Translations under genes and position numbers: made by a program
Notes under the pieces: generated by a model
Seen by the model: the letters and a program-made list of their open reading frames with translations, nothing else
Told to the model about the DNA's origin: nothing
The model's database searches: none
Assembly: GCA_015680685.1 (NCBI GenBank)
Contig: MNCI01006844.1
Location: 302,353-366,352 of the forward strand
Direction of reading: 5' to 3'
DNA from: Gnetum montanum
Lineage: Eukaryota; Streptophyta; Gnetopsida; Gnetales; Gnetaceae
Length of the DNA: 64,000 nt
In this document: piece by piece, positions 13,000 through 26,159 of the stretch
How positions within the stretch are numbered: the stretch's first letter is position 1
Layout: every line of letters begins with the position of its first letter

Positions 13000-15160
13000 C
13001 CTATTTAGGGATTCTTTTGTTTCTTTTTCTAATGCATAATTCCCTTATGTATTTAGCATAAAGTGGTGTGCCTTTTACTACTTGTTCCAAAGGAATATGC
13101 AAATACAATTCACTAAAAACTTTTTCAAGATGTACTTTAGTTGTGAAATAATCTGTAATCATTTAGGGGAAAATGGTAAAACTAGTTATCTAGAGAATAA
13201 TGGTTGTTCTTTTTCCCTATTTGGTTGACCTTTCTCATTCAGTATTTGTGGTTAAATTTTTTCTTGTGTTTTTACCTCTTGAAATATCACCTTATTTTGG
13301 GGTTTAGGTTCAATTATTTTATCACTTCTTGTAGTAATGGAATGTAATTACTTTTTTCCCTTTCTTTGAGATGTGAAATTGGGTTTAGGTTTGGATGGTA
13401 ACTCATTTTTAGTTAAGTCTTGAAATATTCTCCTAGTCTTACTCATGAATTGTCAGCTTTCTTCTATGCAGGAAGTAAGGCTTTGGGTGAGTTTGTCGAA
13501 GTGTTCATTAGTTGGGTTTTTGAATGGCCTAGTATTATTTTGAGGATATTGTCATGGGTAAAATGGTCATTGGGGAAAGATACTTGTTGGTTGGCTCTTA
13601 TATTGTTGAAAAGCCTTTACTGACTTTTACATTTCCTTTTGACAATATAAGAAGGCCAGACAAGTTGCTTGGTCATGTTGGGAGCTCTCACAAATGTTGC
13701 ATATTTCACTTTGAATTCCATGAGCTTATTTCTTAATTAATCATGTTTTTCTATTTAATTATTTTATTTTTTTTCCATGCCTTGCACAATGTTGGATTTT
13801 ATCCAATGTTTACTTTGGTCTACTAATGAATCTATAATTATCCAACCATCTTCCTGTGTCATATTTAAAATATTTCCTTCACATGTAAAGTCAAAGTTTT
13901 TCCTACAATAAGGTAACAAGACTTCTACAAATATTTGAATTAATTGATGGGTTGGGAATCCATCGTTTGGATTCTTTAAGCATAATCCTTTAAGTCTATC
14001 AAAGGTACTCTCATAGTCTTCATCCTCATGTTGCATAAAACTCATTAATTGCTTCTTTAATGAATACAACCTATCATTAGAAACAAATATTTATAGGAAA
14101 GCATTCTTAAACTCATCCCATAAACTAATTTTTGTTCTAAGGATTTGTAGCTGAAAATCAACTTTGTCCTTTAAGGTTGATTTAAAGGCAAGCATCTTAG
14201 TTTTGTCCCCACTTTGAGCTGCTAACATAGCAAATGTTGTTTCAAATTATTTTATGTGAGTAACTAGATCCTTATCATTTGTCCCCTTAATAATAGGTAA
14301 TAAATGAATATTTTTAACCTCTAGATCTCTTTCCTATGGAAAAAGCAATCGAACTTGAGGTATGATGATTACTCTTTGATTCAATAACTCTCTAAGGGTT
14401 TGTCCTAGGTAAGGCTCGCCAATTGGAATATTGGAAAGGAATCGAAGCTAAGGAAAATGTGGGATGTGTATGATGTGAAGATGATCCCATTATGTAAGTG
14501 AAGGTTACTATTGGGGTTACTATAGGATTTGGTATAGAAATAAAAATTGGTGGTGCAGTTTGTAAATTCAAAGTACTTATTGGTTAGGTAGTTCCTCTAG
14601 TTGTGGTTACATAAGTTGATATTAGGATGGTATTTTGAAATCCTACTCTTGTAGTTAAACTCATGGGTGATATTGTAGTAATTGAAATATCAAATTGAGG
14701 ATTAATAGATATGGAAAAATCAGAAGTTTATTGTATTGTTTCCTATTGGTTTTTTTTATTGATTTTTTATGTTTGTAAAGACTAAGAGTGCTCCTAGAAG
14801 GTTAAATTCATGTTCGTTTCTTTGGTTTCTTTGTTGATCTCACTTACCAATAACACTCTTCATTGGCACATTCATGGGCTATCATTCCTAAGAATGTATA
14901 CACTAATTTAATAACTCCTACTACCACATCTTTAATTGCTACATTTTAAATAATTTTAGCTAGTTGTATGATAAGACAAGCTTAATCCTAGGATCTTTCC
15001 TTATGTTTGGATTTTTTAATACAAGAAAAATAAGTAAAAGAAACCATTTCTCAAATTACCTAAATGAAAGAAACATATAATAAAATAAACTGTAACTAAA
15101 ATATGAAATTACAAAATGAAATTAAAACATACAAAACTCAATATGATGATTAACTCTATT
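13000..15160 (-). pseudogene. gag: Element C gag
   Basis: Degenerate minus-strand gag. The best part is 14069-13764, with LKKQLMSFMQHEDEDYESTF, then GFPTHQLIQIFVEVLLP and WIIIDSLVDQS. This is the Athila gag pattern in which a 'GF..WQLIQIFY.GL' block is followed by an acidic helix. About 350 bp on each side are broken by stops. A leader without clear coding fills 14.5-15.16 kb up to the primer-binding site. Confidence 0.75.
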
Positions 15161-15161
15161 A

Positions 15162-15182
15162 GCATCCCCAGCAATAGTGCCA
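15162..15182 (-). other. Primer-binding site of element C
   Basis: Minus strand TGGCACTATTGCTGGGGATGC, the best preserved Athila-type PBS in the window. Differences from TGGCGCCGTTGCCGGGGA are all transitions at CG or CHG positions. The 5' LTR of C must begin just to the right (about 15187). Confidence 0.75.
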
Positions 15183-15186
15183 AAAT

Positions 15187-16520
15187 TGATGAGCTAGGCA
15201 AAATTCGATACTAGATACCTTTAAAATTTATCTTTCTTTCATTGTAGAAATTATCACCATCACCTATCAATTAAGAATTTTCCATGAAGGATGGGTGCAA
15301 CCTTGATCCATGTTCATTTAAATTTTTATTGTTAAAAAAAATTGTACATAAAACACTCCATTTCAATGTTGTGAGTCATTCTAAACTTGTTTATTAGTCT
15401 TTTCAGTTGCTCTATAGACTACAAACATATAAGTATTTCCCACTTTGGCTACTAATTTTTATTTCCTACAATAAGTTTCTCTACAAAAATTTGACTTCAT
15501 GTAATATATATTATGCCATATGCATCATGAATACTATGCCATGTTGAGATATACATTACTTTGTGGTGCAGGGAAGATGGTGTTTTGTGAATACATCAAC
15601 CTGTAGTTCAATGGAGTGAAGGTCAATGATGTTTCCATGAACACAAAGGTGGACACGATCCACCTTATCCTAACCTTCATCATTGGATACATGCAAGGCA
15701 ACAACCACAAATCCACTAATAGAAAGTTTGGCATGTTCTAACAAAGTGAAACAATAACACCTGTTGTAGTCATGGCAGTGCATCTGCATGAAGAGTGAAG
15801 GTCAATTCACATCAGTGGTATGATGAACAACATAATGGAGTCCTTGAAATCTATGTATGGTGAAGTGTCATAGAGTTTGGAACAGACTTAAAATAAACTT
15901 ATTGCCAACAATAATGGCATCGACACTGTTTCAATGTGTGGATGGCACTAGAGGTCCTAGAAGGACCATGATAATATAGCTACTATGTTGTTCTTGCCTA
16001 CTTGGATTATGTTCATCACTATTGCTACCTCATCAATATCAAGGAGAAAAGTAATAGGGGGCAGATCTAGCACTTGACCCTAACTATTAGATTAGGAAAA
16101 GTGCAATTTCTAGTGATGAAGATCCACAAGCTAGTCTATGCACTTCCATATGAAATCTCGACCCCTATGAGGACTTCCTTTAGTGCCAATATGTAACAAT
16201 AATATAAACTTCCATACTATCCATGGATATACAAAGCATCTCACACACATCTAACTTACAGTTACGAAAGGTCTGGAATACAATGGTAAAGCTGGCAGAG
16301 TGATGAGGTGGTGAGAACAGTCATTGTTCATGAATAAACTAGAGTTTTCCTACTTCTATATATAATGTTAATATAATTTATATATAATTTTTTTATATAA
16401 TGTAAACTATGATATTTTTATAATATTTATATAATAATGCATCAAATTAATTAAAATAAACTAATAAACTAATACTCATCACTAAATTAAAATATAATAA
16501 ATATTAATTAAACACTAATC
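15187..16520. other. Probable 5' LTR of element C and unassigned sequence
   Basis: Directly follows the PBS of element C, so at least the first several hundred bases should be its 5' LTR, but I found no second copy to define the outer end. 16.33-16.52 kb is very AT-rich (ta-repeats). No coding region is supported. Confidence 0.35.
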
Positions 16521-17985
16521 AATAATATAAAATTAGTTGAAATGCATGCCTTTGACAAGGATAATTATTAAAATTTGAACCAATTTTTGAGGCTTAGCAA
16601 CATTAGATAGCTTTTGAACAAGAATAATTTCATCATCTCATTGAGGAAATGTACTATCATGATCATAACCTTTAACATTTATGGTTTCCTCAATAGTATT
16701 CATTCTTTTATTAAAACTCTATAAGCGCTACTAACTAATGAGTATCCCAAGAAAATACATTCATCAATTTTAGAATCAAATTTCCTTAGATTATCATTAT
16801 CATTTAGAATATAGCATTTTGAACCAAAAACATGAAAGTAACTTACAAAAGGTTTTCTACCAATCCATAATTCATAATGGCTTTAAGAAGCAAATCTTCT
16901 TACTAGAACTCTATTGGACATGTAGCAAGTAATGTTGATAAATTTAGCCCAGAAATGATAGGGAACATTTTGGTCATTGAATATAGTCCTTCCCATTTTG
17001 TTTAAAATCTTGTTCTTCCTTTTGGCTATGCCATTTTGTTGAGGAGTTCTTGTAGCAAAGAATTGATGAAGCATGCCATTAATTTGGAAAAATTTCTTAA
17101 ACATGGCATTTCTGAATTTCCCTCCATTGTCAATTTTTATAGCTTTAATTACATATCCCTTTTCTCTTTGTATCTAATTACAAATTCTTAAAAAGTGATC
17201 AAATACGTCATCTTTGTTATATAAGAAGCAACCTAGGTAAACAAGAGTAGTCATCAACAATAGTCAAGAAATACCTTTTCTTACCCAAACTAAATTTTTA
17301 CGAAGGACCAAACACATCCATATGAGGAAAACCTAGAGGTCTAGAGGTAGATATACAATTTTTCTTACCAAATCATACCCTTATTTACTTTTCTTTTTGA
17401 CATGCTCCCCAAGTATTTAGATTGAAGTCTCTGAGTTTGGGTAGCCTAAGAACCATTTTCTTTGTCACAAGACTTAGAAGAATGTTTTTGTTAATGTGAC
17501 CATGCATCCTATGATAGAGGTGAGTATCATCTATACAAATAACTAGGAACTTGGATTTACAGTTGGGATCATTTCCAAAAATAGTTGTGTAAACATTTCT
17601 TCTTTATAGATCCTTCTATCATAATATTTTTGGTGTTTAAGTCTTGAATTCTACAAGAATCTATAGAAAAATTAACATTGAGATTTGAATAAAAAATTTG
17701 ACTAACACTAAGAAGATTATTCTTTAAACCTTTAACAAAAAACACTTTATAGTTGGTAGACCTTTACCTTTTTTCTCCTATGGTATCAATACCTGTTATT
17801 GGATCCTTCATGTCATCTCCAAATGTGATGATTAAACAATTTTGTTCAATGAAATGAGTGCAGTAAGTGTTATTGCCTATCATGTACCTTGAACATCCAG
17901 TGTTAATATATCACATACCATTTTTGACATCTAAGATAGCTATCTAAGCCATCAAGTTCTTTCCATGCTTCTTTACTTTTGGTTA
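16521..17985 (-). pseudogene. pol: Copia W pol: protease, GAG-pre-integrase, integrase (SIRE-like)
   Basis: Minus strand. The protease remnant near 17.9 kb reads INTGCSRYMIGNNTY, from the copia pattern DSGCSRHMTG, so the catalytic Asp-Ser is now Asn-Thr. A GAG-pre-integrase region follows (NLLSVSQIFYSN near 17.7 kb). The integrase core holds the best stretch at 17104-16883 with TRTPQQNGIAKRKN and FWAKFINITCYMSNRVL. The copia connection motif DECIFLGYS sits near 16.75 kb. The RT is missing: homology stops about 16.52 kb. Dead by frameshifts and loss of the protease active site. Confidence 0.85.
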
Positions 17986-18486
17986 TCAAACCTGTAGAGT
18001 TCCTTTCCTATATAGCTTTTGCAAAGACCATGTGTACTGATTCATTCTAAGATAGCAAAATGCCTTAATATGACCATATTTTTCACAAAAGAAACAATTT
18101 AAAATTCTAGGTTTTGACATTTTACCAAACTTAAAAAAAATTTCTTTCATAGACCCTTTTAAACATCCATCATTTTGCAATTGATCTTTGATTTTTTTTG
18201 AAGAGTTATTATTCCTCTGCACAATCACATAGGTTAGTCTTTGAATCTTAGCCTTGAGGTCTAATTTTTCTTTCTTGAGACAAACACATTCATCATTAAG
18301 AGACATAATTTTCATCTTTTTAAAATGTACAACATTTTTCATATCAATAGATAGACTTTGAAAAGAAATAACTTCATGGGAAAACACCTCATAACTTTCT
18401 TCAAAGAAAATATCATTTAGATTTTCATGAGTTTTGTCAATCTTACTAGTATAGTCTCCTCTATTTCTAAAAGTAAAGAAGAAAAT
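17986..18486 (-). pseudogene. gag: Copia W gag C-terminus with CCHC zinc knuckle
   Basis: Open minus-strand segment (18387-17986) with a Lys/Glu-rich coiled coil followed by CFFCEKYGHIKAFC, an exact CX2CX4HX4C retroviral zinc knuckle. The coiled coil then CFFC..YGHI arrangement is that of SIRE-type copia gag. Its N-terminal part is lost in the assembly gap at 18489-18583. Confidence 0.85.
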
Positions 18487-18488
18487 GG

Positions 18489-18583
18489 NNNNNNNNNNNN
18501 NNNNNNNNNNNNNNNNNNNNNNNNNNNNNNNNNNNNNNNNNNNNNNNNNNNNNNNNNNNNNNNNNNNNNNNNNNNNNNNNNNN
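18489..18583. other. Assembly gap (95 Ns)
   Basis: Run of N bases. It falls in the gag of copia W. ORFs spanning it are artefacts. Confidence 0.99.
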
Positions 18584-18599
18584 ATAAGTTTCCAAAATT

Positions 18600-19807
18600 A
18601 AAATTTGCACCAAGAAAGGCCACAAAAAAATTTAACATGGTTCCTTAGCTTGCATAGTCCACACTTGGAGGATAGTTCACTTGCACACCTCTAGACTTTT
18701 TTCCTTTCAAAATGTGGTTTGAAGGATACCACACCTTGTACAATTCTAAGCTTCACTCTAGATTGATTTGTTTTTATAAATCTTCTCAACTTGGCTAGTT
18801 CCTAATAAGCTTAGAATTTAGTTTCAAGGATCTCATAACCTATACAATCTATGCTCCATAAGGAGTGTTTTGATGCTGCATCAACCACTCAATCTTAGCA
18901 AGATTCAAACAAGTTCAATGACAATGCCTTCTCACAAGAAGTATATCACCCCAACAGGGCAACAAGAAAGAAAAAACTAAATTACAATGGTAGGATGCTA
19001 CTAATTTGCTAGTCCTTGTACTTTTAAGCATTGTACAATATAATCACTACAATAGTTCAATCAATAAAACAATGAGGTATACAAATTGAATAATACACAT
19101 AATTATTTCTTGTTGTTGACACTTTCTTGCACATAAAACTTGCACATTTTCCAAGATAATGAAGTCTTCTTATAGCCTTGATGTTTCCAAAATCACCTCA
19201 AAATTCATGGAATGACTATCTAATATTCATTAGAGACATATTTTTCAAGATTGGGATATTTCTACGCATCAAACCTCCATTCAAGGAAGACATCTCTTCT
19301 TCAAGGAAGATGTCTTTGAGGAGATGTCTTCTTCACAAAGTAAACATATACTATTTCTAAAAGACATATTCTTATAAGAAACCTTTAACTTGGCCAAGAA
19401 ATATTCATTATTAGGGAGGAATCTTCCCTTAATGGTAGATGTTTACTATTTATACAATATGTCTTCTTTGGTTCTTCTACACTTTGGTCAAGATGTCTTC
19501 TACTTCTTGGAAGCATCTTCTTAGCTTTTGGTCTTTACTTTCTAAGACTTCCTTTCATTGATTTGGCTCATCCCTAATTTTGGAAAGATTTTCATTTTGT
19601 TGTAGTCTTCATCTTTTTGCTTTCTCCCACTTATGTCCTTGTAGATTTTACTTAGAAACTTGTGTACTTATCCATGCTTCCTTATGGTCTCCACATCGAC
19701 ATCTCTTTGTAGATGTCATGTCATAAGCTCTCCTTCATGCCCTACAAAAGCATCACACTTCTAAAACACTATATATTCTCCATTTTCCTTAATGTTTTGA
19801 CATAACA
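18600..19807 (-). repeat. Probable leader and 5' LTR of copia W
   Basis: On the minus strand the block starts at 19807 with TGTTATGTCAAAACATTAAG, resembling SIRE-type LTR starts, and lies upstream of the W gag. It holds a 9-bp-arm inverted repeat (19287-19295 and 19308-19316, aagacatct/agatgtctt). I could not find the primer-binding site, so the inner LTR end is open. Confidence 0.45.
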
Positions 19808-20700
19808 AAAGGTCAACATAAATGTCTCTATATAGATAGGGAAATAAGAAGTTTTTTCATTAAATAGATAAATTTTAAAAAATTATTTGAAGTTTTTTTA
19901 CAAAGTGGGGTAATTACCATACAGGTAAAGGAACAGAGGAGTCCTAAAGAGGAATCTATTGCAAAAATGAAAGATGATGATATATCCTTGAATAAATTAA
20001 AGAAATGTGAAGAAGAATGAATAGCTTATCTCTCAAAGATCCCAAGTTCAAATTTTGATAAGTTACATACAACCAGCCTAAGCTTAGACAAAATAGAGAA
20101 GAGGATCCTTGAGATTTATGAAGAGACTTATGGTAACTAGGATATTCATTTCATTTTATTCAATCCAAAAGATAAAATAAAATAAAATAAATTTATTTAG
20201 TATTAATTATTTATATGTAGACACTAGAGAGAGCATCTAGAGCCCAACAACAAAAGAGCCAACACTAATGCAAATCGATGAAGAGTCTAAGGAAGAAGTT
20301 GCTAAAAATGATTATGTTTGTGTCATTTGCTTCTGACATGATTATTTTGGAATAAACATAAAATGTAATTGATGTAAGCATTTTACATCACATCAAAAGT
20401 TATGACGTGTCAATATTTATAAAGTTTTTTGAAAGACATAAAATCTACTTTCATGTTAATTTATTTTACTTACTCATTTTTCTATGTAATAATAGCTAGA
20501 ATTAATGTGACACATCAAAGCTTATAACCATTTGTTAATTTAACATGCCCATTAATAACAAATGATAAAATAGAAAAGTTAAAGAAAATTCACTAACCAT
20601 CATTACCTAATGATAGTTAAAATAAAAGAAAAATAAAAGCAAAATCTTAACATGCACTAGTATACATCCACCACCTAATGAGAAATAAAAGATGATAAAT
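19808..20700. other. Unassigned sequence with an AAAAT microsatellite
   Basis: No coding or repeat homology recognised. An (aaaat)n tract lies near 20175-20205. The strand and origin of the rest are unknown. Confidence 0.4.
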
Positions 20701-22860
20701 AAGAAAGAGAAAAGATACTATAGCATATGGATCTATAGTTGTTAAGTTCATAATAAAATTTTAATTAGTTGAATAAGAAGAATACTTCTTCTTAGGTGAA
20801 GATATGTACAATTCACCAAAGCCTAAGTTAACAAATTTAACATCAAAAAGAGACTCATTGCTCAAGTCTATAGAACTAGGGGTAACCTTAGGATCCTTAG
20901 AAGAGCATGGAAGTATAGGCTTCCCTACAAGATCAAGTTGTATTTAGCTAGTTTACCACTAATTTGATAGGAATGTGCTTCTTAATCTAGGCAAGAGATA
21001 TTATAAATTTGCTTATCTATAGAGATAACCATGTTACAACTTTAAACATGTATGTGTATCTCTTGATATATAGGAGAAAACACAACTCTATGTTGAGCTA
21101 GGCAAGGATGTCCTAGTATACCATTAATACAAGAACACTTACATATCACCATAAAGATTACAATAGACTACACATCATTGCCTATGATGAATAGTATCCT
21201 AATGGAACCTATAACCTCTAATAGGATGTTATTAAATGAAATGAGATTAGTGCAAATTTCATTAAACACTACTTGATATTAGAGGCTGAGGTTCTTAATA
21301 ATAACTTAGAGAAACTTAGAGAAGCTTAGAGAAACTTAGTGAAATGTAGAGTATTTGATCCATAGTGAGAAACTTAGAGAAAAAAGCATATAGCTTCCAT
21401 CCAAGCAAGGCTATTAGTTGGGATAATGATCCTCTTAAAAACATCATATAATGTAGTGTAATGTCCTTTAGAGATTGTCATGAGATCATAAAAGGATAAA
21501 TTGGTACCTTTGAAATGGATAATAGAGGTTATCTACTAGAGGATTTTATTGTCTATAGGTTGAGATGGTTGCGAAGCAAGTACTATCGTAATAGGATATA
21601 TAAAATTAGAAGAAGATAAGAGGTTACTCAAATATGCATCCTCTTATTGGTGCTGAAAAGAAACATTCTTTACTATTGTAGAATACATCTACAAAGCATT
21701 AGTTGTCCTCTCCTTCTGCTTAGCTAAGTAGGACTCGTTGGTGTATTGATTATGGATTAGAATCTTCACATAAGATCAAGGGAAACTATATGTTTGAGAT
21801 GTAATGGATGGAATAGTCCTATAAGGTTCAATATGAAAAGAAATAGGAAGGGATGTAGATGATAAATTTTGAGTGGAGATGGACTAAAAAGAGTTGGTAG
21901 CATAATTATGATAGGAAGATGGCGATGAATAGTTTGACATAGATGATGTGATGTAGTTAGAGTAGTGAATCACATAGGACTTCTAAGGTTGTAGTGATGA
22001 CTTTCTTAATTAACTATAACTAGATTGGTGAATGATATAAGTCTCTTTAAGTAAAGACTTACTAGCTTTTTATTTAGGCTTAAAAGCTAAACTTATTCAT
22101 CCAACTCCCAAGGGGTTCTAAAATAATTTTAGTAGCTAGTTATCTAGATGCATAGTTAATGGATTGATTTCTACCATTTTTTTACCCTTATCAATGAGGT
22201 CTTGGAATCAACTTTCAAATTCGTGTAGTTAATTGTACCATGTCCAATGGTCTCATAATAGCAATAGTATTTGTGATATTCATACCACTTGGGCACATTA
22301 TGATCTCCTTCTTACTATTGAGAAGGATCATAACTATAAGCTAGATGTGATGAAAGTATGCTCTCACTTGATTAGAGACTAGCTTCTTCTTATGATGGTC
22401 ATCCTTAAGAAGATTGTTTAGGAGTAAAGAGTACCTCATTGATATCTTGGTGTACTAATCTCTACTTCTATGAGGTCTATATGGTTGAATAAATAAGGAA
22501 TCAGTTGAGGGAGTGTTTATTTATTTCTTAGAAAAAGAGGAAATACCTACAAAATTTTTAAGGCATCTTCTCTTGTTTAGCAACCTTCGTAGCTTTCTTA
22601 TGGACTACCATGAATTCTTGGTCATTATGTTGATGAATACTTATTTAATGTGTCTTGTGTTCAAGAAAGTATCATTCAAAGAATGAGACTTAGACTAAAT
22701 CATCTCTTTTTTGAAGGTAATCAATAATAGCTACTTCAAAGATATTTTGTAATTGACGTTCATCCAAATCATAGGGTAATTTTGTCAATGTTGTTATCCA
22801 TTGAGAAAGAAACTTATCCATGGATTCATTTGGAGTTTACTTGATGCCAACTAAGAAGTG
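20700..22860 (-). pseudogene. Element F, distal half: Tat-like gag C-terminus and protease
   Basis: Minus strand. From 22860 leftward: TPNESMDKFLSQWITTLTKL (the P.ES...F..RW motif of a gypsy gag domain); a Cys/His-type block near 22.25 kb (EYHKYYCYYETIGHGT, from the EYH..HGH.TE.C pattern); then a protease C-terminal piece near 21.1 kb (INGILGHPCLAQHRVVFS, matching the ILGRPWL..HRVVPS motif). It picks up where the gag at 36120 stops, so I read it as the second half of an element split by D. Further pol is absent beyond about 20.7 kb. Confidence 0.7.
21301..21350. repeat. 10-bp tandem repeat, five units
   Basis: Five successive decamers close to gaaacttaga, with 1-3 differences each. They lie inside the decayed gag-protease region of element F. 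Probably a local slippage expansion. Confidence 0.8.
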
Positions 22861-23715
22861 GTGCATATACCCTATGCCTAACCATACGAATTACAAGTGT
22901 TCATGCATAATCTAGTCAAATTCTATAGACCTTGAGTTCCTAAGTACATTGGTTCTAGGAAGTGCAATCTAATCATGATGATCATTGTCTTTCCAACTAC
23001 ACTCGTAAAGCTTAGTTGTATGGTTAAGTGTAATTGAGGCATATAATTTTTGTTATTTTATATTTTATTTTCCTACAATTAATAACAAGTTGAAACTTGA
23101 TTACTTACTTAATTACTAATTAATAACTAATTATCCTAACATAAGCATCCAATCCCACTTTCTGTATACATCTTAAATGCATACAACACTGCTGGGTTAC
23201 CAAGCATTAAGCATTACTATGATTACCAGGAGCTATATGTTATGATCAAAGTGGTCATACTTATGTATTTAATCCATTTAGCATAATTAGATAATGAATT
23301 AAATTCTTACTTATCTTAATTAATCATGTAATTAATGAGCATTGTAAATGTATAAATAAATAATTATTCTATCTTCAAGTGCTGCAACATTTATCAAAAG
23401 GCTCATCTTTATTGTGGTTCACACTACTGTGTTCAAGTACATCAGTGCTCAAACAAAGACTTTTACACTTTCTACCTCCTACTATGGGCACTTAGATAAA
23501 TATTTTAGCTTTCAAATGATAAAATTGCATGAGCTCTACTACAACTATGACAAGACATGCCATAAACACGATAGATGAGCACATATTTATAGACTTTATT
23601 ATGGAGCTATGTTGATGGGGCCTCATAAATGTAACAAACACTACATTAATGTAGCCTTGTTAATGAGGCAACACCATGTTGATGGGGCCCATTGATACGA
23701 CACTTTGATGGTTCA
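22861..23715 (-). repeat. LTR family L, copy 2: probable 3' LTR of element D
   Basis: Homologous along its length to copies 1 and 3. On the minus strand it begins TGAACCATCAAAGTGTC. The inner edge (23716 onward) shows ATGGGGGTATCA just before the LTR, suitable as a decayed polypurine tract, which makes this a 3' LTR. The outer edge at about 22861 is blurred by several bases. A short PBS-like match left of it (gatgccaa) is probably chance, because gag coding runs straight through it. Confidence 0.65.
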
Positions 23716-24050
23716 TGATACCCCCATGACTAAATGAAAACTTGTCCTTAACTTGCCTTACAAAATTTGGAGGGTATGGGATTTTGACTTACACTCAACA
23801 CAACAAAACTATGTGCTCAGGTGCATAGATCAACATCATTATAAAATTTCGAGTGTTCATGATACAAAATTAAACACCATGATATGACTACTTAAAATTG
23901 GACAACACATCCTCTAATAGAATGAATATGGTTGAGAAGATCAAATAGACCTAGGCGGTGGAGGTTCTTGAGGTTCCAAAGGACCTTTGCTAGCTTTGGA
24001 TATGCACAATGGCTAAGGAGGTTGTGGCTATTTTGTTATAGATGCTACCT
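23716..24050 (-). mobile_element. 3' end of element D / boundary with X2
   Basis: Short non-coding segment between LTR copy 2 and the recognisable X2 ORF. Near LTR copy 2 it contains the G-run of the presumed polypurine tract. I cannot tell where D ends and X2 begins. Confidence 0.35.
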
Positions 24051-26140
24051 CTAGTCGAAGGTGAAAGGTATCCAATAATGCCTTCATCTTCTCCTCCTTA
24101 CTCCAAGGATCATTCATAGTTCACATAGCATTGGCAATGTGGGTTGGAATGGGGATATTCCATGGCCATGACATTACAAGCAATGAATTGTTTGCATTTA
24201 ACATGGAACACCCTAACTACATTTTTCAGCTCTTGGTAGTCATTCATTCTTTTGGCCAAGCTCTTAATAGTGAATCTTTGATTGGTATATTTATCCTTGA
24301 GAATCTTAGGTTTAGCATTTACCTTTACAAGCTTTTGCTTGGTGTCCTTATGATGCTTGAACTTAACCTTATACAACAAAAATGAGGTTGCCACCTACTT
24401 TTTTAGTTTTTACCATGGCCATCTAGTAGTCAACATAGCTTGTTTTGTATAATAGAGATTGGTAAGCACCATATATTCAATCATCTCCTCTATCTACAAC
24501 TCCTTCAAGAAAATTTCTACTTTATTATATTGATCAATCTCATTAATGATGAGCTATCCTAATTCCTTATTGGAGTTGTTGGAGGATCTTGTTAATCATT
24601 ACCTTTGCCACTTAAAATTGTTTCTCATTTATTTCCTTCTATAGGCTAACCTAGTCTCTGTAGTAATCTTTGACTCTTAAATTTGAGAGCCTCTAATTTC
24701 CAAGAAGCTACTTCCATTGAAGTCTTTTAGCAAAGGGCACAAACCTCCTCCATGGAGAAGTTTCTATTTTTAGTTGTTAATCTTCGTAACTATGTATTTT
24801 CTCTAGCTAGTTGCTCTTGCTATTGAATTAGTCAATTATTGTTTATGTGCATCAGCATTTCATAGGCAATGATTTTCTATAGTCAGTTAAACATTCTCCT
24901 AGCAAGTTAGATCCAAGGCCTTTTGAATTTTATCCTAGGTGGCCTTTTCCAAGGATCAGTAGAACATCGCTATCTCCATCGCATCCTCAACCCCTTTCAA
25001 CCTAGTATGAAATTATTCAAAAGCTTCATCTCTTGTTAATGTTGGATTGAGAAATATAGGGTTAGAAATATAGGCTTTCAATTTAGCAACTTTTATAGCC
25101 AAGTGTTCAGTTAGCTCCTTAACTATTTTGAGTTGTCCTTCCAATATAATATTCTTGTTCCTTACCTCTAAGACCTTTAACTTAGTTGCAATTATATTTT
25201 TTGAAAATTTAAAAACATCCAAAAATGATTACCTAGTTCCTACAAGTTTATCCAACTATTGTTCATGTTGTGCTATGCTTAGTCTATTACTTATGATCCC
25301 TATAGATGTTTGCACATCTTTAAATGTAGTGACATTGAGTACAAACATCATAGGTGCATTGAGTACCTTTGTGATTCTATTAACAACCACCTTTACTATT
25401 GTCTCTTGTCCTTGGTGTTGCATCACTAGTACTATTTCCCTTTCACCCTTTTGCAAGTGAATTAAAAAGGTCACAACATTTCAAAAAATCTTTGGGAGTT
25501 GTTGCTATTTTGAGAAAGATATCGTTACCTCTTTGGAACTAGGATTTGAGCTTATGGACAACTACATTCGTTGGGTATAGAAAATGGATCCACCTCCCCC
25601 ATCAAGCTAACTATTCAAGCCACCTCATTCAAGTGACTTATCATATTTTGAGCCTAAAACTAGGTATTGGGGTCTACAATGGCTTGCATTGAGTAGGACA
25701 TTGAAATTTCCTTGATCATGATCATTGAACTAGCCTACCTATTATTCCAAAATAGGAACCTCTCTCTCATATACCACTCCCCACTGGAGGTGATAATTGG
25801 CCACATGGATAATGCCTTTAGTTGGTCTTGTATCTCTTTAGGTGCTTGCTTTATGAAAGAGCCAAAGTTCAACTCTTTGAGAATTATTTTTTGGACCTCC
25901 TTTGATCTAATTTAGTTTAGAAAAGCTTCTATCAATTTCACCTTTAGGTTCGCTTGTTGGGCTGGTGCCTCATCTTGGTAAAAATGTTCTATTGCTACTG
26001 CCTATTCTAGAATCTAATGAATTCCCTAAGAGGTCCTATTGCATGGGTTGTGATTATTTATTCCTAGGCTATTTCTTGGCCCCTTTCCATTCTTGGCCAT
26101 TTTTCCCTTAGTTGATATGGTTCTTCTTCCTATGTGTGTT
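24050..26140 (-). mobile_element. Element X, copy 2: internal region with coiled-coil ORF
   Basis: Better preserved than copy 1. A minus-strand ORF can be followed from an ATG near 26.1 kb (MAKNGKGPRN) through open pieces at 25474-25256 (TFLIHLQKGEREIVLVM), 25222-25013 (VLEVRNKNIILEGQLKIVKE) and 24394-24110. The middle is a long heptad-rich coiled coil; the end is a Lys-rich helix then a Pro-rich tail (PQEPPPP near 23.97 kb). No enzyme motif was seen. Because it directly follows an LTR and PBS it is most likely a gag, or the only ORF of a non-autonomous element. Confidence 0.6.
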
Positions 26141-26155
26141 TACCTTTTGGTACCA
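26141..26155 (-). other. Primer-binding site of X2
   Basis: Minus strand TGGTACCAAAAGGTA, just inside the LTR end. It matches the equivalent site in X1 (2439-2456). Confidence 0.5.
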
Positions 26156-26159
26156 TCTA

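Noticed and set aside
18417-18648. ORFs across the N run
   Set aside because: The translation includes unknown bases; they exist only because of the assembly gap.
22830-22848. PBS-like TGGCATCA next to LTR copy 2, which would make it a 5' LTR
   Set aside because: The match stops after eight bases and gag coding (GIK.TPNES) runs through it. The other side of the LTR has a G-run fit for a polypurine tract.
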